Under the pieces are notes generated by a model. That model saw only the letters and a program-made list of their open reading frames with translations. It ran no database searches and was not told where the DNA came from. This document shows, piece by piece, positions 17,532 to 25,616 of a DNA stretch of 58,161 nt (position 1 is its first letter; each line of letters begins with the position of its first letter). The DNA comes from Gemmatimonadota bacterium (GTDB lineage: Bacteria; Gemmatimonadota; Gemmatimonadetes; Longimicrobiales; Gaopeijiaceae): contig QJYK01000336.1 in the NCBI GenBank assembly GCA_003248075.1, forward strand, positions 1 to 58,161, in the 5' to 3' direction. A program made the position numbers and the translations under genes.

Positions 17532-17603
17532 GGGGACACCTCCAGTCGGTGGCGTACTGCGGGTCCCCTCAATTTACGGAAACCGGGGTCCCGGGTATCC
17601 CCC

Positions 17604-18260
17604 TCAGCCGCCCGAAGCGGCCTTGGCCAGGTCCTCGTCGGACCCGGCGACCAGCAGGGTATCCGACTCCTTGAGGGGAGCGTCCGGGTCGGGGAGGTTG
17701 TGCATCTTCCCCTGCAGGATGTCGTGCACCGCGACCACCGTCACCCCCAGTCGGCGCCGCAGCTGCAGGTCCCTCAGGGTGTGACCCACCCAGCCGTTCG
17801 GAACCGCCATCTCCTGCACGGAGAAGCCGGCCCCCAACGGAACGAAGTTCAGCAGCGCCCCGTTCGAGAGGCGCCGTCCCAGTCGCAGACCAGACTCCCG
17901 CTCCGGGAAGATGGTCTCGGTCACGCCGATCTTCTCGATGAGACGCGCGTGGTCGCCCGACATCACCTTCACGAAGACGTCGGGCACTCCGACGTCACGA
18001 AGCACCAGGGCCGCCATCGCGCTCGCGGTCACGTCCCCGCCCGTGCTCACGATCGCCGCGTCCGCGTCCTCGGCTCCCAGTCGCCGGAGGCTCCTGGAGT
18101 CGGTGCCGTCGCCGACGGCGACACGCGTCACACGATTGGCCATACCCTCCACGCGGCTCGCGTCCAGATCCAGAGCGGCGACCTCGTTCCCCGCCCCATA
18201 GAGGGTCTCCGCCACCGCAGAGCCGAAGTTGCCGAGACCGATCACCACATATCGCTTCAT
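17604..18260 (-). CDS. trkA: TrkA/KtrA-type potassium channel regulatory subunit (RCK)
   Basis: 218 residues, the single-RCK length typical of KtrA rather than the double-length E. coli TrkA. 'YVVIGLGNFGSAVAETLY' is the nucleotide-binding GxGxxG fold, and 'ALDLDASRVEGM' holds the acidic residues that contact the ribose. A TrkA-C domain occupies residues ~135-215 ('RRRLGVTVVAVHDI', 'SDTLLVAGSDEDL'). It gates the TrkH-like pore encoded 22 bases upstream in the same operon, in response to adenine nucleotides. It is cytoplasmic. Confidence 0.93.
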   Translation of the reverse strand: MKRYVVIGLGNFGSAVAETLYGAGNEVAALDLDASRVEGMANRVTRVAVGDGTDSRSLRRLGAEDADAAIVSTGGDVTASAMAALVLRDVGVPDVFVKVMSGDHARLIEKIGVTETIFPERESGLRLGRRLSNGALLNFVPLGAGFSVQEMAVPNGWVGHTLRDLQLRRRLGVTVVAVHDILQGKMHNLPDPDAPLKESDTLLVAGSDEDLAKAASGG

Positions 18261-18282
18261 CGTCTTTCTCCGTCGATCATGC

Positions 18283-19740
18283 TCAGCCCACGATCACGTC
18301 CTCCGACGCGTAGCGGATCTCGCCACCGTGCGCCGGATCCACGGCGAGGGCGGCCGCGATCGTGAGTGGGCCCACCCGCCCCAGGTACATCAGCGCGGCG
18401 GTCACGACCCGACCCGGACCCGTGAGCGCCGTCGTCGAGCCCATGGTGAGGCCGACCGTGTTGAACGCGCTCGACACCTCGAACAGGACATGCAGGAAGC
18501 CGCCGTGGCGCCCTGAGGGACCCAGCTCCATGGCAGAGAGCAACAGGACCGAGCAGGCGATCAGGACACCGGCGACCACCCAGAGCGCCACCGCGCGTTG
18601 AACGGTCTCCTCGGGAATCGTCCGCCCCATCACGCTGGCGGCCCTCCGTCCCCGCAAGCGTGACAGCGCCACGACGGCGATGACCGCCATGGTGGTGGTC
18701 TTCAGACCTCCCGCCGTGGAGCCCGGCGATCCGCCGATGGACATCAGCAGGATCGTGAGAACGTTCGTCCCCTCCTCGGCGCTCGCATAGTCGACGGTGT
18801 TGAACCCCGCCGTGCGCGCCGTGACGCTCATGAACAGCCCGTTCAGCCAGCGGTGCGACGCAGCGAGCCCTCCGAGCACGTTGTTCCACTCGAGCGCCGT
18901 GAACAGGAGCGCCCCACCGACGGTCAGGACGACGGTCGTGACCAGTGCCAGGCGCGTGTGCAGGGAGAGCCGCCAACGCTGGTGCCTCGCGCGCTGGGCC
19001 GCCGCTCCCCGCAGCTCCATGAGCGTCAGGAAACCGACCCCTCCGACGACGATGAGCGCCATGATGACCAAGAGGGGTGTCCACGAGGTACGGAACGAAA
19101 CGAGAGAATCGGAGAACGTCGAGAACCCCGCGTTGCAGAACGCGCTCACCGCGTGGAAGACCGCGTGCCATGCCGCCGGGGCGGCGCCGAAGCGCGTGCG
19201 CCAAAGCACGAACAGGAGCAGCGCGCCCGCCGCCTCGGCGACCACGGTGAACGCGAGGATGCTCTTAACGAGGCTGTGCACGTCGATGTCCGCCATGGCA
19301 CCGGACGGCTGGGACATGGCCGCCTTGTGGCGCAGGGGCACGCGACGCCCGAGGGCCAGGATCAGGATGGTCGTGAACGTGAGGATCCCCAACCCGCCGA
19401 GCTGGATGAGCACGAGCAGGAAGGCCTGTCCGAGCGGGGTGAAGTAGGTCGCCGTGTCGACCACGATCAATCCGGTCACGCACACCGCGCTCGCGGCGGT
19501 GAACAGGGCGTCCGTCCAGGACAGGCCCGGACCGACGTAGAGGCCCGGGAGAAGCTCGAGTCCGAGCGTTCCACCCAGGATCAGGAGGAGGAACGAGCCC
19601 GCCAGCAACCGCGGCGGAGTGAGCCCGACGCCGAAAAGGGATCCCAGGTGCGTCCGCAGCGGCCCATCCCGCCCCGGTCCTCCCCCCGCGCCGGGGCCGG
19701 CCCAGGACGGCCACCACTCCCCGGAGTCGTCATCGACCAC
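18283..19740 (-). CDS. trkH: TrkH/KtrB-family potassium transporter subunit
   Basis: 485 residues if translation begins at the GTG at 19740, which overlaps the end of the upstream gene; the open frame extends to 19803 but that would bury the coupling. The first ~45 residues are Pro/Gly-rich and not conserved-looking; membrane helices begin at 'PPRLLAGSFLLLILGGTLGL'. The four pore-loop repeats of the family can be followed: 'TAASAVCVTGLIVVDT', 'FHAVSAFCNAGFSTFSDS', 'SVTARTAGFNTVDY' and 'FEVSSAFNTVGLTMGST'. Each has the single conserved Gly of the selectivity filter. It imports K+ (or Na+) with the TrkA-type subunit that follows. Confidence 0.93.
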   Translation of the reverse strand: MVDDDSGEWWPSWAGPGAGGGPGRDGPLRTHLGSLFGVGLTPPRLLAGSFLLLILGGTLGLELLPGLYVGPGLSWTDALFTAASAVCVTGLIVVDTATYFTPLGQAFLLVLIQLGGLGILTFTTILILALGRRVPLRHKAAMSQPSGAMADIDVHSLVKSILAFTVVAEAAGALLLFVLWRTRFGAAPAAWHAVFHAVSAFCNAGFSTFSDSLVSFRTSWTPLLVIMALIVVGGVGFLTLMELRGAAAQRARHQRWRLSLHTRLALVTTVVLTVGGALLFTALEWNNVLGGLAASHRWLNGLFMSVTARTAGFNTVDYASAEEGTNVLTILLMSIGGSPGSTAGGLKTTTMAVIAVVALSRLRGRRAASVMGRTIPEETVQRAVALWVVAGVLIACSVLLLSAMELGPSGRHGGFLHVLFEVSSAFNTVGLTMGSTTALTGPGRVVTAALMYLGRVGPLTIAAALAVDPAHGGEIRYASEDVIVG

Positions 19741-20179
19741 GGGGCCCCCCCGCGCCGACCCAAGACAGGATCGCCTGGCACACTGCGACCGCGGGCTCGG
19801 CATGCCTCACGATGCGCGGCAGCCCGGGTGCCTTGATCGTCCAGCGGCCCTCGGCATCCATCGCCATCGTCGCCGCGCCCGATCGGAAAAGCCCGCACTC
19901 CGCGGCCGCGTCCAGCGCCGCCCCCACGTCCTTGGAGTACCAGGGCACGAGGCGGAGGGGCTCCGGGGCCACGGGCTCGGTGCCTTCGGCCGGCACGTGC
20001 CAAGCCGCCATGCGGTCGTCCGGCCTCGCGAGGAAGCGGCCCTGCGGCTCCCAGCGACGGCCACCCTCGCCGGCCACACTCCACACGACCCAGCGGAAGC
20101 GACCGGCGGCCAGCGCCACGCTCCGATCCAGGTCCGCGTCCCGGGTGATCGCCTCCGCCCCCGCGCTCAACGTGCTCAC
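19730..20179 (-). CDS. Small soluble protein inside the Trk operon
   Basis: 149 residues from a GTG at 20179 that overlaps the stop of the 45-residue peptide gene (GTGA); its own stop overlaps the trkH start. The overlaps on both sides argue that it is real and translationally coupled. There is no signal peptide or membrane helix. Trp-rich beta segments ('GRFRWVVWSVAGEGGRRWEP', 'PLRLVPWYSKDV') and a final helix ('AEPAVAVCQAILSWVG') give it some likeness to ABA-sandwich proteins, in which a displayed record is followed by 'GxxxPxAICRAFL'. That assignment is weak. Its role in potassium control is inferred only from position. Confidence 0.7.
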   Translation of the reverse strand: MSTLSAGAEAITRDADLDRSVALAAGRFRWVVWSVAGEGGRRWEPQGRFLARPDDRMAAWHVPAEGTEPVAPEPLRLVPWYSKDVGAALDAAAECGLFRSGAATMAMDAEGRWTIKAPGLPRIVRHAEPAVAVCQAILSWVGAGGPRGR

Positions 20180-20313
20180 GGGGCCCCCAGGACGGCCGAC
20201 ACCACCGAGAGCACGACGATGACCCCGACCAGACCGAATACGATCCAGGGGACGGCTCTCTCCAGGTAGTCCACGGCGTCCCTGCCGCCTGCTTCCGATT
20301 CCCGCTCGTTCAT
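20176..20313 (-). CDS. 45-residue single-span membrane peptide in K+ operon
   Basis: The ATG at 20313 has an excellent ribosome site (GGAGG four bases upstream), and the stop overlaps the next start (GTGA). A charged 20-residue N-terminus ('NERESEAGGRDAVDYLER') precedes one transmembrane helix ('VPWIVFGLVGVIVVLSVVSAVLG'). Its size and place, between a KdpD/KdpE-like sensor pair and the Trk transporter, recall KdpF-like small subunits of potassium systems, but there is no sequence match that I can claim. The coding call rests on the ribosome site and the overlap. Confidence 0.7.
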   Translation of the reverse strand: MNERESEAGGRDAVDYLERAVPWIVFGLVGVIVVLSVVSAVLGAP

Positions 20314-20402
20314 GTCGCCTCCGATGCCCGGTGTCGATCGGAAGCTCGCCGGGAATGCGTGAAGGGCGCACAAGGGCGGCGCCCCTGCCCATCAACAAAC
20401 CA

Positions 20403-21503
20403 TCAAGAAAGGCCGGGGGCCTCGGCCGCCGGGAGGCGGAGCTCGAAGACGCTACCTCCGCCGGAACGGGGCCGGTACACGACGGAGCCCCCCTGCGCCC
20501 GCGCCACCTCCTGCGCGATGGCGAGCCCCAGTCCCGTGCCGGGCTTCGAGCGGGCGTCCTCGCCTCGGTGGAACGGCTCGAAGAGCCGGGACAGCTCCTT
20601 CTCGGGGACGCCCGGCCCACGATCGCGCACAGCGAAGACCAGCTCGTCGCCGTCCAGCTCCAGCTCCAGCTCGACCCTCGATCCCGGCCGGGAATACACC
20701 AGCGCGTTCTCGAGGAGATTGACGAGCGCACGCAGCGACTGGACGAAGTCGAAGCGTCCGACCATGAGCGTGGCCTCGGCCGGGAGGCGCACGTCGACCC
20801 GCTCCTCGACGCCGACGAGTCCCTTCACGCGATCGAGCGCCGCGCCGATGAGGTCGTCGGCGGTGTTGAGCTGGGCCTCGACCGGCAGCGCTCCTGCGCG
20901 GATCCTGGAGAAGTCCAGCAGGTCGGTGACCAACCGGTTGAGGCGCTCCGCCTCCTCCTCGATGATGGCAGCCGAGGCATGGCCGTCCTCTCGAATCTCG
21001 GCGGCGGTGGCGCGGATGGAGGTCAGTGGTGTCCTGAGGTCGTGCGACACCGTGGCGAGGAGCGCATCCTTCAAGCGATCCGCCTCTTTGAGCGCGGCCA
21101 CATGCTCGGCCTCGCGCGCCAGACGCTGGATCTCGACGGCGCGCTCCTCGGCCAGCGCCGCCGCGCGCTGCGCACGATGCAGCAGCTGCGCCGCCACCGT
21201 ACCCGTGATCAGGAACGCGACCAGGATCCACCAATCGAGCGGATCCTCGATGGTCCACGAATAGAGCGGCTGGAGGAGGAAGAAGTTGAAGAGCAGGAAG
21301 CAGACGACCGCCATCACCAGGCCGACCACCCGGCCCTCGCGGGCGCTCCCACCCAGAACGACCAGCAGGTAGGCGAGCGCCAGGTGTGCCTGGTGCAGTC
21401 GGTCGCGAAGGAGCCAGAGCGCGAGCGTGCACGCGAAGGAGGCGAACAGCCAGAGCCCGAGGCCGGGCAGCGGATCCCAAGGGGAACGCCGTCGCTCAAC
21501 CAT
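20403..21503 (-). CDS. KdpD-like sensor histidine kinase (DUF4118 membrane domain)
   Basis: 366 residues from an ATG at 21503 that overlaps the end of the response-regulator gene. Four closely packed membrane helices ('LWLFASFACTLALWLL' to 'LDWWILVAFLITGTVAAQLL') form the DUF4118 domain of KdpD. A linker helix follows, then the dimerisation domain with 'LLATVSHDLRTPLTS' (phospho-acceptor His154) and an HATPase domain with N-box 'ALVNLLENALVYS', G1 'RDRGPGVPE' and G2 'GTGLGLAIAQ'. It lacks the large cytoplasmic N-terminal KdpD/USP module, so it is a truncated type. Only Trk genes, not kdpFABC, lie nearby. Confidence 0.92.
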   Translation of the reverse strand: MVERRRSPWDPLPGLGLWLFASFACTLALWLLRDRLHQAHLALAYLLVVLGGSAREGRVVGLVMAVVCFLLFNFFLLQPLYSWTIEDPLDWWILVAFLITGTVAAQLLHRAQRAAALAEERAVEIQRLAREAEHVAALKEADRLKDALLATVSHDLRTPLTSIRATAAEIREDGHASAAIIEEEAERLNRLVTDLLDFSRIRAGALPVEAQLNTADDLIGAALDRVKGLVGVEERVDVRLPAEATLMVGRFDFVQSLRALVNLLENALVYSRPGSRVELELELDGDELVFAVRDRGPGVPEKELSRLFEPFHRGEDARSKPGTGLGLAIAQEVARAQGGSVVYRPRSGGGSVFELRLPAAEAPGLS

Positions 21504-22188
21504 CGGTTTCGAAACGGTATCCCACCCCGGGCTCGGTGATGATGAGGCGGGGCCGCACGGCATCGGGCTCCAGCTTCCTCCGCAGGTTCGCGACATACAC
21601 GCGCAGGTACTGCTGCGGATCACCGCCGGACGTGGCCCAGACCGCCCGAAACAGCTGTTGGTGGGTCAGGGTCTTCCCGGCGTCCCGCAGAAACGCCCGC
21701 AGAAGGTCCCACTCCGTCGGCGTGAGGTGCACCGACTCTCCGCCACGACGCACGGTGCGGGCAGCGAGATCGATGGCGAGGTCTCCGGCTGTGACCACGG
21801 CTTCGTCGACCGGACGCTCCGACAGGCGCGCGCGTCTCAGATGGGCGCGCACCCTGGCGCGCAGCTCCTGTGGGCTGAAGGGCTTGGTGACATAGTCGTC
21901 CGCACCCTCGTCGAGCAGCCGGATCTTCTCGGTCTCGGCGTGCTGGGCCGACAGGACGATGATGGGCACGGTCGACCACTTGCGGATCTCGGCACACACC
22001 CACTGCCCCGGCCGGTCCGGAAGCGCGAGATCCAGGACGATCACATCGGGGCGTTGGGCGGCCGCCAGGTCGACGGCCTCGGACGCGGTCCCCGCCTCCA
22101 GGACGCGGTCGAAATCGGGGGCGAGCGAGTTCCTCAGCGCCCGGCGGATATGCGGTTCGTCGTCGACGACGAGTGCGATACCTGGCAT
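21496..22188 (-). CDS. KdpE-like OmpR-family response regulator
   Basis: 230 residues from the ATG at 22188 (an upstream ATG at 22206 is possible, but the family starts just before 'ALVVDDE'). The receiver domain has Asp9/Asp10, phospho-acceptor Asp53 in 'VIVLDLALPD' and Lys in 'DDYVTKPFS'. The C-terminal winged helix has 'LTPTEWDLLRAFLRDAGKTL' and ends 'RPRLIITEPGVGYRFE', as in KdpE. It is the first gene of the potassium operon and overlaps the kinase gene. It probably activates the downstream trk genes, since no kdp genes are present. Confidence 0.93.
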   Translation of the reverse strand: MPGIALVVDDEPHIRRALRNSLAPDFDRVLEAGTASEAVDLAAAQRPDVIVLDLALPDRPGQWVCAEIRKWSTVPIIVLSAQHAETEKIRLLDEGADDYVTKPFSPQELRARVRAHLRRARLSERPVDEAVVTAGDLAIDLAARTVRRGGESVHLTPTEWDLLRAFLRDAGKTLTHQQLFRAVWATSGGDPQQYLRVYVANLRRKLEPDAVRPRLIITEPGVGYRFETDG

Positions 22189-22238
22189 CGACGCCAAGCT
22201 ACGCATGTGTGGCCGCCCTGCCAGGTCCCGCAACGCCT

Positions 22239-22652
22239 TCAGTCCGACCCCGCCCCCGTCCTCACCTCGATCACGCCGGCTTCCACATCGAGCCCGTAGC
22301 GGGTGGTCGCATCCTGACCGCTCAGGAAGCGGATGAGCATGACCTGGTTCCCCCTCAGCGTGCGCAGAACCTCCGGGCCGCCGGGCTGCAGGGTCCCGTC
22401 GATCGCGACCGTCACCGTGCGGACGCCGCCGGTCGGCGTGGCCTGACCGCGCGTCCTCAGCCAGTTCGGCCGGAGCTGCTGCACGAGGGTGTACAGGTCC
22501 AGGCTGGCCCGCGACCCGATCTCCTCGGGCGTGATGGCGCTGCGCGAGGTGACACGCTGCGAGCCGCCGCTGCTACCACCCGAGGCACACGCCCCCGGAG
22601 AGAGGGTGACCGCCAGCACGAGTAAGGGAAGAACGCGGCGAGACGGGGTCAT
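22239..22652 (-). CDS. Small lipoprotein with TonB-plug-like C-terminus
   Basis: 137 residues from the ATG at 22652. A signal peptide ends in 'SPGACASGG' (Cys22 as the lipid-modified residue). The body 'SLDLYTLVQQLRPNWLRTRG' is followed by a predicted strand pair, 'TVTVAIDGTLQ', and by 'ATTRYGLDVEAGVIEVRT', which resembles the end of TonB-receptor plug domains (AxxYGxxAxxGVIxIxT). Similar short lipoproteins are common in Gemmatimonadota, with no known function. It ends 50 bases before the response-regulator gene on the same strand and is divergent from the EttA gene. Confidence 0.72.
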   Translation of the reverse strand: MTPSRRVLPLLVLAVTLSPGACASGGSSGGSQRVTSRSAITPEEIGSRASLDLYTLVQQLRPNWLRTRGQATPTGGVRTVTVAIDGTLQPGGPEVLRTLRGNQVMLIRFLSGQDATTRYGLDVEAGVIEVRTGAGSD

Positions 22653-22810
22653 GGAGCCTCCCGGAAACGGTGCCACGCCCGAAAGCTCTCGTCACCGGAT
22701 GGGGGCGGCAAGCGGGGTGGGGGCGACCCGGGGGTCACGCCCCCTCGGGTGGAACAGGTTCGCGCGTTACATTTTCCGGCCTCCGTCCCTCGCCGAGAAC
22801 GGCCCCCAGA

Positions 22811-24493
22811 ATGTCCGGACCGCAGTTCATCTACCACATGTATCGTCTGTCGAAGATCGTCCCGCCGAAGCGGGAGATCCTCAAGGACATCAGCCTGTCC
22901 TTCTACCCGGGCGCCAAGATCGGCGTCGTGGGTCCCAATGGGGCGGGGAAGAGCTCGCTCCTGCGGATCATGGCCGGCGTGGACACCGACTTCCAGGGCG
23001 AGGCATGGGCGGCGAAGGGAACCCGGATCGGCTACCTGCCGCAGGAGCCCGCGCTGGATCCGTCGCTGGACGTGCTCGGCAACGTCGAGCTGGCGGTTTC
23101 GGAGACGCGCGACCTGCTGCGCCGCTTCGAAGAGGTCAACCTCAGGTTCGGCGAGGTCGCCACGGACGACGAGATGAACGCGCTGCTGGGAGAGCAGGCC
23201 AAGCTCCAGGACCGCATCGACGCGGCTGGAGCGTGGGAGCTCGACCGGCATCTCGAGATCGCCATGGATGCGCTCCGCCTCCCTCCGGGAGACACGGACG
23301 TGAGTACGCTCTCGGGAGGAGAGCGTCGCCGTGTCGCGCTGTGCCGGGTGCTCCTGGAGCAGCCGGACATGCTGCTCCTCGACGAGCCGACCAACCACCT
23401 CGACGCCGAGTCGGTCGCGTGGCTGGAGCACCACCTGGCCGCGTTTCCGGGCACGATCGTGGCGATCACCCATGACCGGTATTTCCTGGACAACGTCGCC
23501 CAGTGGATCCTCGAGCTCGACCGGGGGCAGGGAATCCCCTGGAAGGGCAACTACTCCTCCTGGCTCGAGCAGAAGCGCGAGCGCCTGCGGGTCGAGGAGA
23601 AGCAGGAGTCCGCCCGGCAGAAGACGCTGGAGCGTGAGCTCGAATGGATTCGGATGTCGCCGCGCGCCCGCCAAGCCAAGGGCAAGGCGCGCATGAGCGC
23701 GTATGAGGAGCTCGTCAACCGAGACGAGCGCGAGCAGCTGCGCACGGCGGAGATCCTGATCCCGAAGGGACCCCGTCTCGGGGGTACGGTCATACGGGCG
23801 CAGGGCCTCACGAAGGCGTTCGGGGACAAGCTGCTCATGGACGACCTGAGCTTCGAGGTGCCGCCCGGCGCCATCGTCGGCATCATCGGAGGGAACGGTG
23901 CCGGCAAGACCACCCTCTTCCGGATGATCGTCGGGGGCGAGGAGGCGGACGGAGGAACGCTCGAGGTCGGTCAGACGGTCCAGCTGTCGTATGTCGATCA
24001 GTCGCGCGAGGCCCTGGATTCGGACAAGACCGTGTACGAGGAGGTGTGCGCCGGCCACGACATCCTGCACTTCGGCCGCGCCGAGGTGAACGCCCGGGCC
24101 TACCTCTCATGGTTCGCATTCCGCGGCTCGGATCAGCAGAAGAAGGTGGCCGTCCTGTCCGGCGGAGAGCGCAACCGGCTCCATCTGGCCCGCCTGCTCA
24201 AGGCGGGCGGTAACGTCATGCTCCTCGACGAGCCCACGAACGACCTGGACGTCGACACCCTTCGAGCGCTCGAGAACGCGATTCTCGACTTCGCCGGCTG
24301 CGTCCTGGTGATCTCCCACGATCGCTGGTTCCTCGACCGCGTAGCCACGCACATCCTGGCCTTCGAGGGCGACTCGAAGATCGTGTGGTTCGAGGGCAAT
24401 TATCACGAGTACGAGGAGGACCGGCATCGCAGGCTCGGGCCGGACGCCGACCAGCCGCACCGGGTGAAGTACCGGAAGCTCGTTCGCGAATAG
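22811..24493 (+). CDS. ettA: Energy-dependent translational throttle protein EttA (ABC-F)
   Basis: 560 residues, close to the usual 555. Two ABC cassettes are present: Walker A 'GPNGAGKSSL' and 'GGNGAGKTTL', signatures 'LSGGERRRVALCR' and 'LSGGERNRLHLAR', and Walker B/D-loops 'LLLDEPTNHLD' and 'MLLDEPTNDLD'. The start at 22811 is set by homology: 'YHMYRLSKIVPPKREILKDI' aligns with the EttA N-terminus. No ribosome site is visible there. The family binds the ribosomal E site and gates entry into the elongation cycle according to ATP/ADP. It is cytoplasmic and divergent from the lipoprotein gene. Confidence 0.95.
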   Translation: MSGPQFIYHMYRLSKIVPPKREILKDISLSFYPGAKIGVVGPNGAGKSSLLRIMAGVDTDFQGEAWAAKGTRIGYLPQEPALDPSLDVLGNVELAVSETRDLLRRFEEVNLRFGEVATDDEMNALLGEQAKLQDRIDAAGAWELDRHLEIAMDALRLPPGDTDVSTLSGGERRRVALCRVLLEQPDMLLLDEPTNHLDAESVAWLEHHLAAFPGTIVAITHDRYFLDNVAQWILELDRGQGIPWKGNYSSWLEQKRERLRVEEKQESARQKTLERELEWIRMSPRARQAKGKARMSAYEELVNRDEREQLRTAEILIPKGPRLGGTVIRAQGLTKAFGDKLLMDDLSFEVPPGAIVGIIGGNGAGKTTLFRMIVGGEEADGGTLEVGQTVQLSYVDQSREALDSDKTVYEEVCAGHDILHFGRAEVNARAYLSWFAFRGSDQQKKVAVLSGGERNRLHLARLLKAGGNVMLLDEPTNDLDVDTLRALENAILDFAGCVLVISHDRWFLDRVATHILAFEGDSKIVWFEGNYHEYEEDRHRRLGPDADQPHRVKYRKLVRE

Positions 24494-24554
24494 GTTCGAC
24501 CGCCCCGCGGGCGTATGTTGGCGCGTCGGCCCGACCCAAGCTCAGGGGAAGCGC

Positions 24555-25064
24555 TTGAGCCTCGACCGTCAGCACAGATCGCCCCGTGAGGTGAGTCGCG
24601 TCGAGGAGCGCGACCGCCTGCTCGACGCGGTCGCGCGGGACGCCCAGGTGCGGGACACCCGGTTCCGTGCGCGCCGAAGCGAGCCGACACGGCGCGCGTC
24701 CTGGGCTTCGGGCACGGCCCTTCTCGTCCTCGTGGCGGCCGCCGCTGTGGCGGTGGCACCTCCCGCGTTTCTGCAGGGCGGCTCGCTACCCTTCGCGACG
24801 CCCGAGGATCTGATGCGGGGAACCGAGACCCGGCTGCTCCTCCAGGCCTGGCAGGTGGAGGTCTTTCGCGAACGCCAGGGGAAGCTGCCCGACTCCCTGG
24901 GGCAAGTGGGGACAGTCCTGTCCGGCGTGCGCTACATCCGCTCGGACGCGCGCGTCTTCCAGCTGGTCGCCACGGGGCCGCGGGGGGAGCCGGTGGTCTA
25001 CGACTCGGCGCTCCCCGGTGGGGGCCTCGGGTCTCCACTCGTTCTTCCGGGGGACGGGCGATGA
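24555..25064 (+). CDS. Single-span protein with pilin-like periplasmic domain
   Basis: 169 residues from a TTG at 24555 (GGGGAAG upstream). About 50 charged cytoplasmic residues precede one membrane helix ('GTALLVLVAAAAVAVAPPAF'). The outer part contains a long helix ('RLLLQAWQVEVFRERQGKLPDSL') and short strands ('VRYIRSDARVFQLVATGPRGE'), an arrangement seen in type II secretion pseudopilins and pilins. It lacks a prepilin peptidase site. The stop overlaps the next gene (ATGA), which is of the same kind. No named family is recognised; the fold suggestion is tentative. Confidence 0.65.
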   Translation: MSLDRQHRSPREVSRVEERDRLLDAVARDAQVRDTRFRARRSEPTRRASWASGTALLVLVAAAAVAVAPPAFLQGGSLPFATPEDLMRGTETRLLLQAWQVEVFRERQGKLPDSLGQVGTVLSGVRYIRSDARVFQLVATGPRGEPVVYDSALPGGGLGSPLVLPGDGR

Positions 25065-25615
25065 CTCCGCCCGACCGTCGGCAGCCGTCTCGGGGACCGC
25101 GGCTCGGGCGGGCGTTTCTCGTGCTGTCGCTCGGCGCGCTCACGTACTCGGCCCGGCTCCCCAGCCTCCGCCGCGAGGCCCTGGAGCGCCGCGTGGCACA
25201 AGCAGAGGCGGGCATCCAGACGCTTCACGCAGCCGCCCAGCGCTTCCGCCTTCAGCGGGGGCGCTGGCCGGAGGGCGCGGCGGCAGGCGCCACCCCGGCG
25301 GAGTTGATCTTCGAGCTACCCCGCGCCTTCGATCCGCTGGGTGACGCCTACGCCCTGCAATGGACGCGTCTCGAGCGGCTGGTCCACGCGCCGTCGGGCG
25401 GCGCCGCCACCAACCCCGGCCCCGAGGCCGCCTCCGCCCGACCCACCGTGGCAGCGTCGAGACCGGGGACGGACATCACCGAGATCGGAGCCATCACGGT
25501 CGTCTCGGGAAACCCCTCGCTGCTGGCCCTGCTGCAGCGCGATCACGGCCCGACGGCTTCGTTCGTCACCGACTCGACCTGGACCTTGCTCCTGGCTGAA
25601 CCGCTCGGCCGCTGA
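25061..25615 (+). CDS. Second single-span pilin-like protein
   Basis: 184 residues, started by an ATG overlapping the preceding stop. An N-terminal membrane helix ('GRAFLVLSLGALTYSARL') is followed by an uninterrupted amphipathic helix ('EALERRVAQAEAGIQTLHAAA') and 'FRLQRGRWPEG'. The 'AFDPLGDAYALQW' segment matches the 'DPxGxxY' turn common in pseudopilins. The final third is low-complexity Pro/Ala/Ser followed by strands. It is presumably co-expressed with, and perhaps assembled with, the protein at 24555-25064. No prepilin cleavage motif is seen, so it is not a classical pilin. It converges on the ADOP gene two bases away. Confidence 0.65.
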   Translation: MTPPDRRQPSRGPRLGRAFLVLSLGALTYSARLPSLRREALERRVAQAEAGIQTLHAAAQRFRLQRGRWPEGAAAGATPAELIFELPRAFDPLGDAYALQWTRLERLVHAPSGGAATNPGPEAASARPTVAASRPGTDITEIGAITVVSGNPSLLALLQRDHGPTASFVTDSTWTLLLAEPLGR

Positions 25616-25616
25616 T

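Noticed and set aside
17604-22188. Complete Kdp ATPase operon
   Set aside because: No kdpA, kdpB or kdpC sequence is present; only the sensor pair is Kdp-like.
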